DNA from: an uncultured Clostridia bacterium
Lineage (GTDB): Bacteria > Bacillota > Clostridia > Oscillospirales > Ruminococcaceae
Reading direction: 5' to 3'
Assembly (NCBI GenBank): GCA_937892655.1
Contig: CALBJC010000095.1
Span: 1 to 11,053, forward strand
Length of the DNA: 11,053 bases
The notes below the pieces were generated by a model. The model was not told the origin of the DNA, made no database searches, and saw only the letters and a list, made by a program, of their open reading frames with translations. How positions within the stretch are numbered: position 1 is the first letter of the stretch; each line of letters begins with the position of its first letter. Below are positions 1 to 6,951 of the stretch, piece after piece. A program made the translations under genes and the position numbers.

Positions 1-585
1 ATGACCATCAAGGAAATACACATTGTAATGGTAGCGGCCGAGGGTCTTCAGGAGATTGACCTTTTCGGTCTGATGGTTCGCGCCGAAAAGCTTTTCGCAC
101 TCATCGATGCTCATCATGGTCTTGCCATACTGAATATCAGCCTCGACCATCTCACGCATCTTCGCCTCGATCTTTTCGAGTTCTTCATCTGTCACGAAAT
201 ATACATGAGGACGGCCGTCCTGCATCGGAGCCAGCTCACGGATCTCGCAATAGAGACCGCTCGGAAGCGAATAATCTATCGCCAGCACCTTGTCCGGATA
301 CATTTCGCGGATCACATTCTGAAGCACGAAGCAGAGTGAGCGGATGTATGTGCGGCGTCCGTCCGGATGGTCATATCCGATGAATTCGACATTATGCGGA
401 TTTATGACCTTATAGTCGAGAGAGACGAGCTTCCGGTCCACAAGGGCCGCCAGCACCGGCATTCCACTGCCGCATTTAGCATTGATCGTCGGGCAGATTC
501 GGTCCGAAAGTTCCTTCAAGGTCGAGCCCATCGGCACCTTGTCGTATTTTCCTGTATTTTCGCAATAGATTCTGATTTCTTCCAT
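1..585 (-). CDS. TGS-domain nucleoside (uridine-type) kinase, N-terminal part, cut by window edge
   Basis: This is the first 195 residues of a protein whose C-terminal end lies left of the window. Residues about 3-70 look like a TGS-type fold (IRIYCENTG start, then a variable linker). They are followed by a threonyl-tRNA-synthetase-like region around residues 80-130 with RRTYIRSLCFVL, MYPDK and SLPSGLYCEI. This order is known from nucleoside kinases of Bacteroidetes, Firmicutes and spirochaetes, in which a P-loop uridine-kinase-like domain follows; that domain would be outside the window, so the kinase activity is inferred. The wording (VLAALVD, VEFIGY, YFLDG) seems closest to the Bacteroidales version. 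The ATG at 585-583 is the first in frame after the uvrA stop. No AGGAGG-like site precedes it, unlike genes right of base 3,500. It follows uvrA on the same strand after 86 bases. Confidence 0.75.
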   Translation of the reverse strand, partial: MEEIRIYCENTGKYDKVPMGSTLKELSDRICPTINAKCGSGMPVLAALVDRKLVSLDYKVINPHNVEFIGYDHPDGRRTYIRSLCFVLQNVIREMYPDKVLAIDYSLPSGLYCEIRELAPMQDGRPHVYFVTDEELEKIEAKMREMVEADIQYGKTMMSIDECEKLFGANHQTEKVNLLKTLGRYHYNVYFLDGH

Positions 586-632
586 AGTTATCGTGGAGCG
601 TAAAGTATTAGTATTCAATATTTTATATACAT

Positions 633-660
633 CCACGTGCCGACATTGGGGAGCACGTGG
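633..660. repeat. Perfect 8-bp inverted repeat between uvrA and the kinase gene
   Basis: CCACGTGC (633-640) and GCACGTGG (653-660) form an 8-bp stem with a 12-base loop, starting 11 bases past the uvrA stop. On the uvrA strand it is followed by an AT-rich stretch (ATGTATATAAAATATT) and not by a clean U tract. It could be a weak terminator, an mRNA-stabilising hairpin, or a protein site, since CACGTG is itself a palindrome. No function can be assigned from the sequence alone. Confidence 0.5.
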
Positions 661-671
661 GGTAGAGCAAA

Positions 672-3557
672 TCACTGGTTATCAAAGGGTTGCATTCCAC
701 AACCGAGAGAGCCGCCATCAACGGCAGGGCCATCGCCGAGGATCTCACGGAGGAATGGGCCGGTGACTGAAGCGGGGTCGGCTGCAAGCTGTTCCGGCGT
801 ACCTTCAGCGACGATGAGACCGCCTTTCTTGCCGCCTTCAGGACCCATGTCGAAGAGGTAGTCGACCGATTTGAGGACATCGAGGTTGTGTTCGATGATT
901 ATCACGGTGTTGCCCTGCTCGACAAGCTGCTGGAGGACATCCATGAGGACTTTTATGTCGTCGAAATGGAGGCCGGTGGTAGGTTCATCGAGGATGTAGA
1001 GAGTATTGCCGGTGCCTTTGCGGGCAAGTTCGGCAGCAAGTTTCATTCGCTGGCTTTCACCGCCGGAAAGGGTTACCGCGGACTGGCCGAGCTGCACATA
1101 TCCGAGGCCGACATCCACGAGGGCCTTGAGCTTCGGAGCGATCGTAGGGATGTTCCTGAAGAATTCATACGCCTCGCTGATAGGCATTTCGAGGACATCG
1201 TTGATGTTCTTGCCCTTGTAGCGGACGGCCAGGGTATCGGCCTTGTAGCGGCGTCCACGGCATTCGCTGCAGACGACATTGACCGACGGGAGGAAGTTCA
1301 TCTCGATGACCTTGATGCCCGCGCCCTTGCATTCTTCGCAGCGTCCTCCGGCCACATTGAATGAGAAGCGTCCGGCCTTGAAGCCACGTACCTTGGCATC
1401 CGGAGTCTCCTCGAAGAGGTTCCTGATGTCATTGAAGACACCGGTGAAGGTAGCAGGATTGCTGCGCGGAGTACGTCCGATAGGGGACTGGTCGATGCAG
1501 ATGACCTTATCGAGATTTTCAAGCCCCTCGATACTGTCAAACTTACCTGCATGGATCTTAGCACGGTTGAGCTTTGAAGCAAGCTCCTTGTAGAGAATTT
1601 CATTTACAAATGAGCTTTTACCGCTGCCCGAAACACCCGTAACGCAGGTAAATGTACCGAGTGGAATTGAAATGTCAATACCCTTTAAGTTATTCTGCGC
1701 CGCACCCTTTACTGTAAGGAAATTGCCGTTACCCTTTCGCCTTGTCTGCGGAACTGGGATTTTAACTCTGCCGCTTAAGTATGCACCTGTTATAGATTCT
1801 TTACAGCGGATGATGTCATCTAATGTACCGCTTGCAACGATCTGACCGCCGTGAACACCTGCACCTGGGCCGATGTCAACGATAAAATCCGCATTTCTCA
1901 TAGTATCCTCATCATGTTCAACAACGATAAGGGTATTGCCCAAATCACGGAGTCTTTTGAGGGTTGCTATCAGCTTATCATTATCTCGCTGATGCAAACC
2001 GATACTAGGTTCATCAAGGATATACAAAACGCCGACAAGGGATGAGCCTATCTGGGTTGCAAGGCGGATACGCTGGCTTTCACCGCCAGACAGCGTACCG
2101 CTTGAACGGGACAGGGTCAGATACTCAAGACCAACGCTCTGTAAAAATCCAAGACGCTCGTTAATCTCTTTTATGATACGCTCGCCTATGAGCGCTTCTC
2201 TTTCTGTCAGCTGTAAGCCCTTGAAAAACTCAAGCGCTTTGGCTACAGACATATCTGTTACTTCAATAATATTTTTACCGCCTACTGTTACAGATAGTGA
2301 CGTTTTCTTCAGACGCTGACCGTCACATTCAGGGCAGTTTACATCTGTCATAACAGTTTCTATATCTGCCTTTGAATAATCAGAACCGCTTTCAAAATAA
2401 CGACGGCTTAAGTTTGTAGCAACGCCTTCAAACGGCGCATAGTATACGCCACCCCCTGCCCAGCGGCTGCGCCTGAGTTTTAGCTTTTCTCCTCTTGTAC
2501 CGTTTAAGAAAATATCTATAGCGTCAGGGTCTAAATCCTTGACGGGAGTATCAAGGGAGATACCGTAGGTTTCAGAAATCGCATTATAATACATCATCGC
2601 CACAGAATCATCTGTAAGCGAATTCCAGCCTGATGCCTTGATAGCGCCCTGACGGATAGTAAGGTCAGGGTTTGGTATCAAAAGCTCAGGGTCGAGCTTT
2701 TTGAATGTACCGAGGCCTGTACACTTTTCACACGCTCCGAACGGGTTATTGAATGAAAACATACGTGGAGAAAGCTCCTCGATAGAAACGCCATGCTCAG
2801 GGCAGGCATAGCTCTGAGAAAAGAGCATTTCTTCACCGTCAATTACATCAACCGCAACAAGACCGCCCGTAAGAGAGGTTACAACCTCGATAGAGTCTGT
2901 CAGTCTGCCCTCAATATCCGGCTTTATGACAAGACGGTCAACTACAATTTCAATGTTATGCTTTTTATTCTTTTCAAGTTTTATCTGCTCTGAAAGGTCA
3001 TACATAATGCCATCAATTCTGACTCTTACATAGCCTGATTTCTTGGCACTTTCAAGCTCCTTTGCATACTCGCCCTTTCTGCCTCTTACAATAGGGGCTA
3101 AAAGCTGAATTTTAGCGCCCTCGGGCAATTCCATGATTTTATCAACGATCTGGTCTACCGACTGCTGACGGATTTCTCTGCCGCATACAGGACAATGAGG
3201 GATACCTATTCTTGCAAAAAGAAGTCTTAGATAGTCATATATCTCTGTAACTGTACCCACTGTTGAACGAGGGTTTTTTGATGTTGTTTTCTGGTCGATA
3301 GAGATTGCAGGAGAAAGGCCCTCAATACTGTCAACATCAGGCTTTTCCATCTGACCGAGAAACATTCTGGCATAAGATGACAAGCTCTCCATATATCTTC
3401 TCTGACCGTCTGCATATATAGTATCAAAGGCAAGCGAGGATTTGCCGGAGCCTGAAAGACCAGTCATAACAATGAGCTTATCTCTTGGGATTGTTATGTC
3501 GATATTTTTCAGGTTATGCTCACGCGCACCCTTGATGACAATTTCGTTTCTTTGCAT
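672..3557 (-). CDS. uvrA: Excinuclease ABC subunit A (UvrA), apparent two-source mosaic
   Basis: UvrA is the damage-sensing ATPase of nucleotide excision repair; it dimerises and loads UvrB at lesions. The 961 residues cover the whole family architecture: Walker A GLSGSGKS at 33-40; CPVC at 122-125 and CPEC at 408-411; the first zinc module C252-x2-H-x20-C276-x2-C279; ABC signature LSGGESQR at 489-496; Walker B LYILDEP at 511-517; second Walker A GVSGSGKS at 641-648; second zinc module C740-x2-C-x19-C-x2-C766; second signature at 830-837; second Walker B at 853-859. The start is fixed by TAAGGAG, which overlaps the uvrB stop. Oddities: DNA composition changes abruptly near base 1,500 (residue about 687), and the last 20 or so residues after FLREIL are an unconserved Gly-rich tail. 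Each half is clearly UvrA, but whether they belong to one genome is doubtful. Confidence 0.95.
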   Translation of the reverse strand: MQRNEIVIKGAREHNLKNIDITIPRDKLIVMTGLSGSGKSSLAFDTIYADGQRRYMESLSSYARMFLGQMEKPDVDSIEGLSPAISIDQKTTSKNPRSTVGTVTEIYDYLRLLFARIGIPHCPVCGREIRQQSVDQIVDKIMELPEGAKIQLLAPIVRGRKGEYAKELESAKKSGYVRVRIDGIMYDLSEQIKLEKNKKHNIEIVVDRLVIKPDIEGRLTDSIEVVTSLTGGLVAVDVIDGEEMLFSQSYACPEHGVSIEELSPRMFSFNNPFGACEKCTGLGTFKKLDPELLIPNPDLTIRQGAIKASGWNSLTDDSVAMMYYNAISETYGISLDTPVKDLDPDAIDIFLNGTRGEKLKLRRSRWAGGGVYYAPFEGVATNLSRRYFESGSDYSKADIETVMTDVNCPECDGQRLKKTSLSVTVGGKNIIEVTDMSVAKALEFFKGLQLTEREALIGERIIKEINERLGFLQSVGLEYLTLSRSSGTLSGGESQRIRLATQIGSSLVGVLYILDEPSIGLHQRDNDKLIATLKRLRDLGNTLIVVEHDEDTMRNADFIVDIGPGAGVHGGQIVASGTLDDIIRCKESITGAYLSGRVKIPVPQTRRKGNGNFLTVKGAAQNNLKGIDISIPLGTFTCVTGVSGSGKSSFVNEILYKELASKLNRAKIHAGKFDSIEGLENLDKVICIDQSPIGRTPRSNPATFTGVFNDIRNLFEETPDAKVRGFKAGRFSFNVAGGRCEECKGAGIKVIEMNFLPSVNVVCSECRGRRYKADTLAVRYKGKNINDVLEMPISEAYEFFRNIPTIAPKLKALVDVGLGYVQLGQSAVTLSGGESQRMKLAAELARKGTGNTLYILDEPTTGLHFDDIKVLMDVLQQLVEQGNTVIIIEHNLDVLKSVDYLFDMGPEGGKKGGLIVAEGTPEQLAADPASVTGPFLREILGDGPAVDGGSLGCGMQPFDNQ
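1450..1620. other. Composition breakpoint inside uvrA (candidate chimera or recombination junction)
   Basis: Counting GC by hand in 60-base blocks gives 63% (1321-1380), 52% (1381-1440), 62% (1441-1500), then 42% (1501-1560) and 38% (1561-1620). The step sits next to codons for residues 688-702 (IDQSPIGRTPRSNPAT, bases 1452-1498), one of the most conserved stretches of UvrA and so a place where unrelated genomes can share exact words. The reading frame is intact across it. Left of this point the gene start lacks a Shine-Dalgarno site; right of it nearly all have one. Confidence 0.65.
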
Positions 3558-3562
3558 AATTA

Positions 3563-3569
3563 CTCCTTA
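3563..3569 (-). promoter_or_regulatory. uvrA ribosome binding site overlapping uvrB stop codon
   Basis: On the minus strand TAAGGAG contains both the uvrB stop (TAA, 3569-3567) and the Shine-Dalgarno core for uvrA, five bases before its ATG (3557-3555). This arrangement implies translational coupling of the two subunits and confirms the uvrA start. Confidence 0.85.
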
Positions 3570-5540
3570 TTTTACGTTTTTAAGTTCTTCAATTTTATCT
3601 CTTAAATATGCCGCATGCTCAAATTCAAGCAGGCGTGCCGCCTCCTTCATCTGACGGGTAAGCTTATCGATAAGCTCTTCACGCTCACGCTTAGAAAGCT
3701 TCTGCGGCTTTTTAACGCCGTTTGTATTTTCAATTTCTTCCTTGGTTGAAATTTCAATAACACTTCTGATATCCTTTTGAATGGTTTTTGGAATAATACC
3801 ATTCTCAAGGTTATATTTCATCTGAATGTCACGGCGGCGCTCAGTTTCTTTAATAGCACGCTCCATTGAGCCGGTAACTGTATCGGCATACATTATAACC
3901 TCACCGTTTACGTTTCGGGCGGCTCTGCCTATTGTCTGAACAAGCGAGCTTTCACTACGCAAAAAGCCTTCCTTATCTGCATCCAGGATAGCAACCAAGG
4001 ATACTTCAGGCAGGTCAAGACCTTCTCTCAAAAGGTTGATACCAACAAGCACATCAAACTCACCAAGACGTAAATCGCGGATAATCTCCATACGCTCGAT
4101 AGAATCAATATCATGGTGCATATATCTTACTCTTACATCAAAGCCCTTGAGATACGCAGTCAGATCCTCAGCCATTTTTTTGGTAAGGGTTGTAACAAGC
4201 ACTCTTTCGTTTTTCTCAATGCGCTTATTGATTTCAGATAACAAATCTTCAATCTGCCCCGCTGTTGGCTTTACAGTAATGACAGGGTCCAAAAGGCCTG
4301 TAGGGCGGATAACCTGCTCGACAGTCTGAGTTGAATGCTCCTTTTCAAAAGGTCCAGGGGTTGCAGAAACATATACTGCCTGAGAAATATGATTATAGAA
4401 TTCGTCAAACTGCAAAGGTCTGTTATCAAAAGCAGACGGCAGACGGAAACCATAGTCAACAAGGGTTGTTTTTCTCGCTCTGTCACCAGCATACATTCCC
4501 CTTACCTGCGGAATAGAAACATGAGACTCATCTACAATAAGAAGAAAATCCTCAGGCAGATGGTCTAAAAGAGTATACGGCACAGACCCCGGCGCTCTTC
4601 TTGACAAAACTCTTGAATAGTTTTCAATACCGCTGCAAAAACCGATCTCTTCGAGCATTTCTATATCATATCTTGTTCTCTGCGCTATTCTCTGCGCTTC
4701 AACAAGCATATCCCTATCCTTGAAATACTTGATTCTCTCCTCAAGCTCCTGCTCTATTTCAACAATAGCCTCTCGCATTTTCTCTCTGCCGACAATGTAG
4801 TGAGAAGCAGGAAAAATAGCGGCATGCTGAAGATAGGCTATAACCTCACCCGTTACAACATTTATCTCAGCTATTCTGTCAATCTCATCGCCGAAATATT
4901 CTACTCGGTAGGCTGTATCTGTATTGGCAGGCGGGAAAATTTCAACAACATCTCCCCTTACCCTGAACTTATTACGTTCAAAGCCTATGTCATTTCGCTC
5001 AAACTGAATGCCTACAAGCTCTGCTAGCAGTACATCACGGGGCTTTTCCATACCGACACGAACAGACACGACCATAGATTTATACTCCTCAGGGTCACCG
5101 AGAGAGTAGATACACGATACTGACGCTACGATGATAACATCTCGCCTTTCAGCAATTGCAAGCGTTGCGCTATGGCGCAGCTTATCTATCTCATCATTTA
5201 TCGAGCTATCCTTTTCGATATAAACGTCAGTTGACGGGATATACGCTTCAGGCTGATAATAATCATAGTATGATACAAAATATTCAACAGCGTTATCAGG
5301 GAAAAACTCCTTGAACTCTGAACAAAGCTGGGCGGCAAGAATTTTGTTATGGGCAAGCACTAATGTAGGGCGGTTGACCTGCTCAATGACGTTTGCCATA
5401 GTAAAGGTTTTACCCGAACCTGTAACGCCAAGCAGAGTCTGCTCTTTTTCACCGTTTTTTATACCCTCAACAAGCTTTTTAATTGCCTCAGGTTGGTCAC
5501 CCGTCGGCTTATATTTTGAAACGAGCTTGAATTTATCCAT
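3567..5540 (-). CDS. uvrB: Excinuclease ABC subunit B (UvrB)
   Basis: UvrB is the helicase-like damage-verification subunit that receives DNA from UvrA and recruits the UvrC nuclease. The 657 residues are a normal full length. Visible motifs: GDQP at 14-17, Walker A GVTGSGKT at 38-45, the damage-probing beta-hairpin starting YYDYYQPEAY at 91-100, Walker B variant DESH at 337-340, VSATPG at 391-396, REGLDLPEV around 505-513, helicase motif VI QTIGRAAR at 535-542, and a C-terminal UVR coiled-coil domain (about 617-655) that contacts UvrC. The ATG at 5540 has an AGGTGG ribosome binding site ten bases upstream. It is first in the uvrB-uvrA operon, nine bases before uvrA, and is preceded by a strong promoter with a LexA box, so SOS induction is likely. 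Codon use matches genes to the right. Confidence 0.98.
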   Translation of the reverse strand: MDKFKLVSKYKPTGDQPEAIKKLVEGIKNGEKEQTLLGVTGSGKTFTMANVIEQVNRPTLVLAHNKILAAQLCSEFKEFFPDNAVEYFVSYYDYYQPEAYIPSTDVYIEKDSSINDEIDKLRHSATLAIAERRDVIIVASVSCIYSLGDPEEYKSMVVSVRVGMEKPRDVLLAELVGIQFERNDIGFERNKFRVRGDVVEIFPPANTDTAYRVEYFGDEIDRIAEINVVTGEVIAYLQHAAIFPASHYIVGREKMREAIVEIEQELEERIKYFKDRDMLVEAQRIAQRTRYDIEMLEEIGFCSGIENYSRVLSRRAPGSVPYTLLDHLPEDFLLIVDESHVSIPQVRGMYAGDRARKTTLVDYGFRLPSAFDNRPLQFDEFYNHISQAVYVSATPGPFEKEHSTQTVEQVIRPTGLLDPVITVKPTAGQIEDLLSEINKRIEKNERVLVTTLTKKMAEDLTAYLKGFDVRVRYMHHDIDSIERMEIIRDLRLGEFDVLVGINLLREGLDLPEVSLVAILDADKEGFLRSESSLVQTIGRAARNVNGEVIMYADTVTGSMERAIKETERRRDIQMKYNLENGIIPKTIQKDIRSVIEISTKEEIENTNGVKKPQKLSKREREELIDKLTRQMKEAARLLEFEHAAYLRDKIEELKNVK

Positions 5541-5562
5541 TAAAATTACGCCACCTTTTTAT

Positions 5563-5576
5563 CGAACATTTGTACT
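5563..5576. promoter_or_regulatory. LexA (SOS) box at the uvrBA promoter
   Basis: CGAACATTTGTACT fits 11 of 14 positions of the Gram-positive LexA/DinR consensus (CGAACRNRYGTTYG), with one perfect CGAAC half-site and a degenerate second half. It lies just downstream of the uvrB -10 element, over the expected transcription start, where a bound repressor would block initiation. uvrBA is a classic SOS operon in Firmicutes, so position and gene agree; binding itself is inferred. Confidence 0.75.
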
Positions 5577-5581
5577 AATAT

Positions 5582-5610
5582 ATTATACCAAATCTTTTAT
5601 TATATTTCAA
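5582..5610 (-). promoter_or_regulatory. Sigma-A type promoter of uvrBA
   Basis: On the minus strand TTGAAA (5610-5605), a 17-base spacer and TATAAT (5587-5582) form a near-consensus promoter reading toward uvrB. The predicted start near 5575 leaves a leader of about 35 bases and overlaps the LexA box. Confidence 0.85.
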
Positions 5611-5666
5611 TAGATTTTAAAAAATATTCAGCTAAATATCAAATCAGGTCACTATTGTTACAAGCG

Positions 5667-5695
5667 TTGACATTTGGGGGTGTATTTGCTATAAT
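5667..5695 (+). promoter_or_regulatory. Full-consensus promoter upstream of the HTH regulator
   Basis: TTGACA (5667-5672), a 17-base spacer and TATAAT (5690-5695) match the sigma-70/sigma-A consensus perfectly. It points toward the regulator at 5809 and would give a leader of about 105 bases. It is divergent from the uvrB promoter. Confidence 0.8.
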
Positions 5696-5725
5696 TTATA
5701 CGAATTTTCGTTATGTAAAGTTATG

Positions 5726-5733
5726 TTGCGCAA
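5726..5733. promoter_or_regulatory. Candidate operator palindrome in the regulator leader
   Basis: TTGCGCAA is a perfect 8-bp palindrome about 30 bases downstream of the first promoter. It is preceded by two copies of GTTATGT ten bases apart (5710-5716, 5720-5726). Small XRE-type regulators commonly bind such sites at their own promoter; this assignment is inference from position only. Confidence 0.3.
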
Positions 5734-5768
5734 TTGTAAAGCTGATGTGGTGGTGCTCAGAGGGGTTG

Positions 5769-5791
5769 TCTGATATAATGAAGCCATCAGA
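5769..5791 (+). promoter_or_regulatory. Extended -10 promoter candidate inside a TCTGAT/ATCAGA inverted repeat
   Basis: TGATATAAT (5771-5779) is an extended -10 element (TGnTATAAT) 30 bases before the regulator ATG; the -35 region is poor. It is embedded in TCTGAT (5769-5774) and ATCAGA (5786-5791), an inverted repeat with an 11-base gap. It may be a second promoter under autoregulation, or a leader hairpin just upstream of the ribosome binding site. Confidence 0.45.
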
Positions 5792-5808
5792 TTAAAGGAG
5801 GCCAAACT

Positions 5809-6249
5809 ATGAATTTACCCGACAAAATCATAAAGCACAGAAAATCAAACGGCTGGTCACAAGAGGAGTTTGCAGAAAAGCTCAACGTTTCACGTCAGGC
5901 AGTTTCAAGATGGGAAAACGGGAGTGCTTTGCCTGACGCGCAAAACATTTTACAGATAAGCAGGCTTTTTGATGTTACAACAGACTATCTTCTCAATGAC
6001 GATTATGAGAGCGACAAGGATATTCCTTATATCAAAAAAGCAAACAACGTGATTGACACTCAGAAAAGAAATTACACAAGGCTTTCTGTTATAGCTTCAA
6101 TCGCATTTGCTATAAGTGCGGTTATATGGCTTTTTTTGGCAATATCTACTTTAGAAATTATATACGTTGTTCTGACTATTGCCTGCGCTGTTTTAAGCGT
6201 TATATATATTATAATTTACGAAACTAACACAAAAAATAAAAGCTCGTGA
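5809..6249 (+). CDS. XRE-family DNA-binding regulator with two membrane helices
   Basis: This 146-residue protein begins with a Cro/C1-type helix-turn-helix domain (about 4-62) containing SQEEFAEKLNVSRQAVSRWE at 17-36, followed by the typical TTDYLLND end. A charged linker (65-90) leads to two hydrophobic segments, about 92-113 and 115-137, predicted to span the membrane, and a short polar tail. It is therefore probably a membrane-anchored repressor. Such proteins are common in Clostridia and their targets are mostly unknown. The ATG is fixed by AAAGGAGG at 5794-5801, seven bases upstream. It stands alone on the plus strand between minus-strand operons, with its own promoters and a terminator that includes its stop codon. 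Autoregulation is plausible given the upstream palindromes. The DNA-binding role is well supported; signal and target genes cannot be read here. Confidence 0.9.
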   Translation: MNLPDKIIKHRKSNGWSQEEFAEKLNVSRQAVSRWENGSALPDAQNILQISRLFDVTTDYLLNDDYESDKDIPYIKKANNVIDTQKRNYTRLSVIASIAFAISAVIWLFLAISTLEIIYVVLTIACAVLSVIYIIIYETNTKNKSS

Positions 6250-6272
6250 AGATAATCTTCACGAGCTTTTAT
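6236..6272. terminator. Bidirectional intrinsic terminator with perfect 16-bp stem
   Basis: ATAAAAGCTCGTGAAG (6236-6251) pairs perfectly with 6257-6272 around the loop ATAAT. It ends the regulator gene, whose stop codon (6247-6249) lies in the stem. It also serves the minus-strand gene ending at 6301, because the A-rich run at 6231-6241 becomes a U tract on that strand. The minus-strand tail is the better one. Confidence 0.9.
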
Positions 6273-6300
6273 CATCTGACAGATAATTTTCAATTATATA

Positions 6301-6906
6301 TTACATCCATAAATCCAGTTTGGCTCTATCACATTTGCCAACAATAACTTCTATCTCGTTAAAACACTCCGGAGAGAGTGCATACGCTGTCATTCTGAAG
6401 TGTCCTTCTACAATTACAAAGCTCTCATAGTCAGAGGTCAGAAAGAATAACTTTGGAAAAATACCACCGTTCTTAATATACTCAGCAGCGCGCAAAAATC
6501 CATCATTACTCAAATCATATATCAATATACCTCTTCTTATAGTCTCAGCCGCTACCAGTGGCTTATGAGTTTGAGCAGACAATTCATTCCAATAACTATA
6601 ATCTATATATCTGATTTTCTCTAAATCACACCTTGAAAAACTGCATAAACGCCATTCTGTAATGTGAGTTGGAAAATTCTCAAACAAATCCTTTCCTAAA
6701 CCATATCCTCTGAATTCACCAAGTAGTTTTTTTCGTTGCATATTTTCGATTTCACTTTGTAAATTCGCCGAAAAAACAACGTTCTCATCAATGTCAAGTT
6801 TCTCCATTATTTTCTTTATCTGTTGAGAAAATCTCTCTGAGGTGCTTTCTGCTTTCAGAAATTCCAATATCATTTCATTTTCTGAACTTTCACGTAGTAT
6901 CTTCAT
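6301..6906 (-). CDS. Uncharacterised protein with ParB/sulfiredoxin-like GHFR motif
   Basis: I do not recognise a named family for this 201-residue protein. The N-terminal 60 residues are charged and probably helical. The middle holds EWRLCSF (84-90) and YSYWNELS (103-110). The C-terminal half holds GGIFPKLFFL (147-156) and IVEGHFRMTAYAL (165-177). The G-H-x-R-x-x-A pattern after a beta-strand-like segment resembles the conserved box of ParB-N/sulfiredoxin-fold proteins, which bind nucleotides; that is a weak analogy. There is no signal peptide, membrane segment or zinc cluster. The start is supported by GGAG (6917-6914), seven bases before the ATG. It follows the GNAT gene by 45 bases on the same strand and is probably co-transcribed. 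GC is low (one 60-base block counted at 35%), suggesting an accessory gene pair. Confidence 0.8.
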   Translation of the reverse strand: MKILRESSENEMILEFLKAESTSERFSQQIKKIMEKLDIDENVVFSANLQSEIENMQRKKLLGEFRGYGLGKDLFENFPTHITEWRLCSFSRCDLEKIRYIDYSYWNELSAQTHKPLVAAETIRRGILIYDLSNDGFLRAAEYIKNGGIFPKLFFLTSDYESFVIVEGHFRMTAYALSPECFNEIEVIVGKCDRAKLDLWM

Positions 6907-6951
6907 TTATGTTCTCCGTTTTTGGTTTTCATAATCCACTAATCATTTGAA

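Noticed and set aside
586..671. Bacteroidetes-type promoter (TTTG / TAnnTTTG) before the kinase gene
   Set aside because: A TTTG is present near 668-671, but no TAnnTTTG occurs at the required distance; TACTTTA near 603-609 has the wrong spacing.
1..1364. Several open plus-strand frames opposite uvrA and the kinase gene (for example 1-339 and 888-1364)
   Set aside because: They lie opposite well-supported conserved genes, lack ribosome binding sites and recognisable domains, and are expected in the GC-richer part where antisense stops are rare.
5701..5710. CGAATTTTCG as a second LexA site
   Set aside because: The half-sites are only CGAA/TTCG with a two-base centre; spacing does not fit the LexA consensus.
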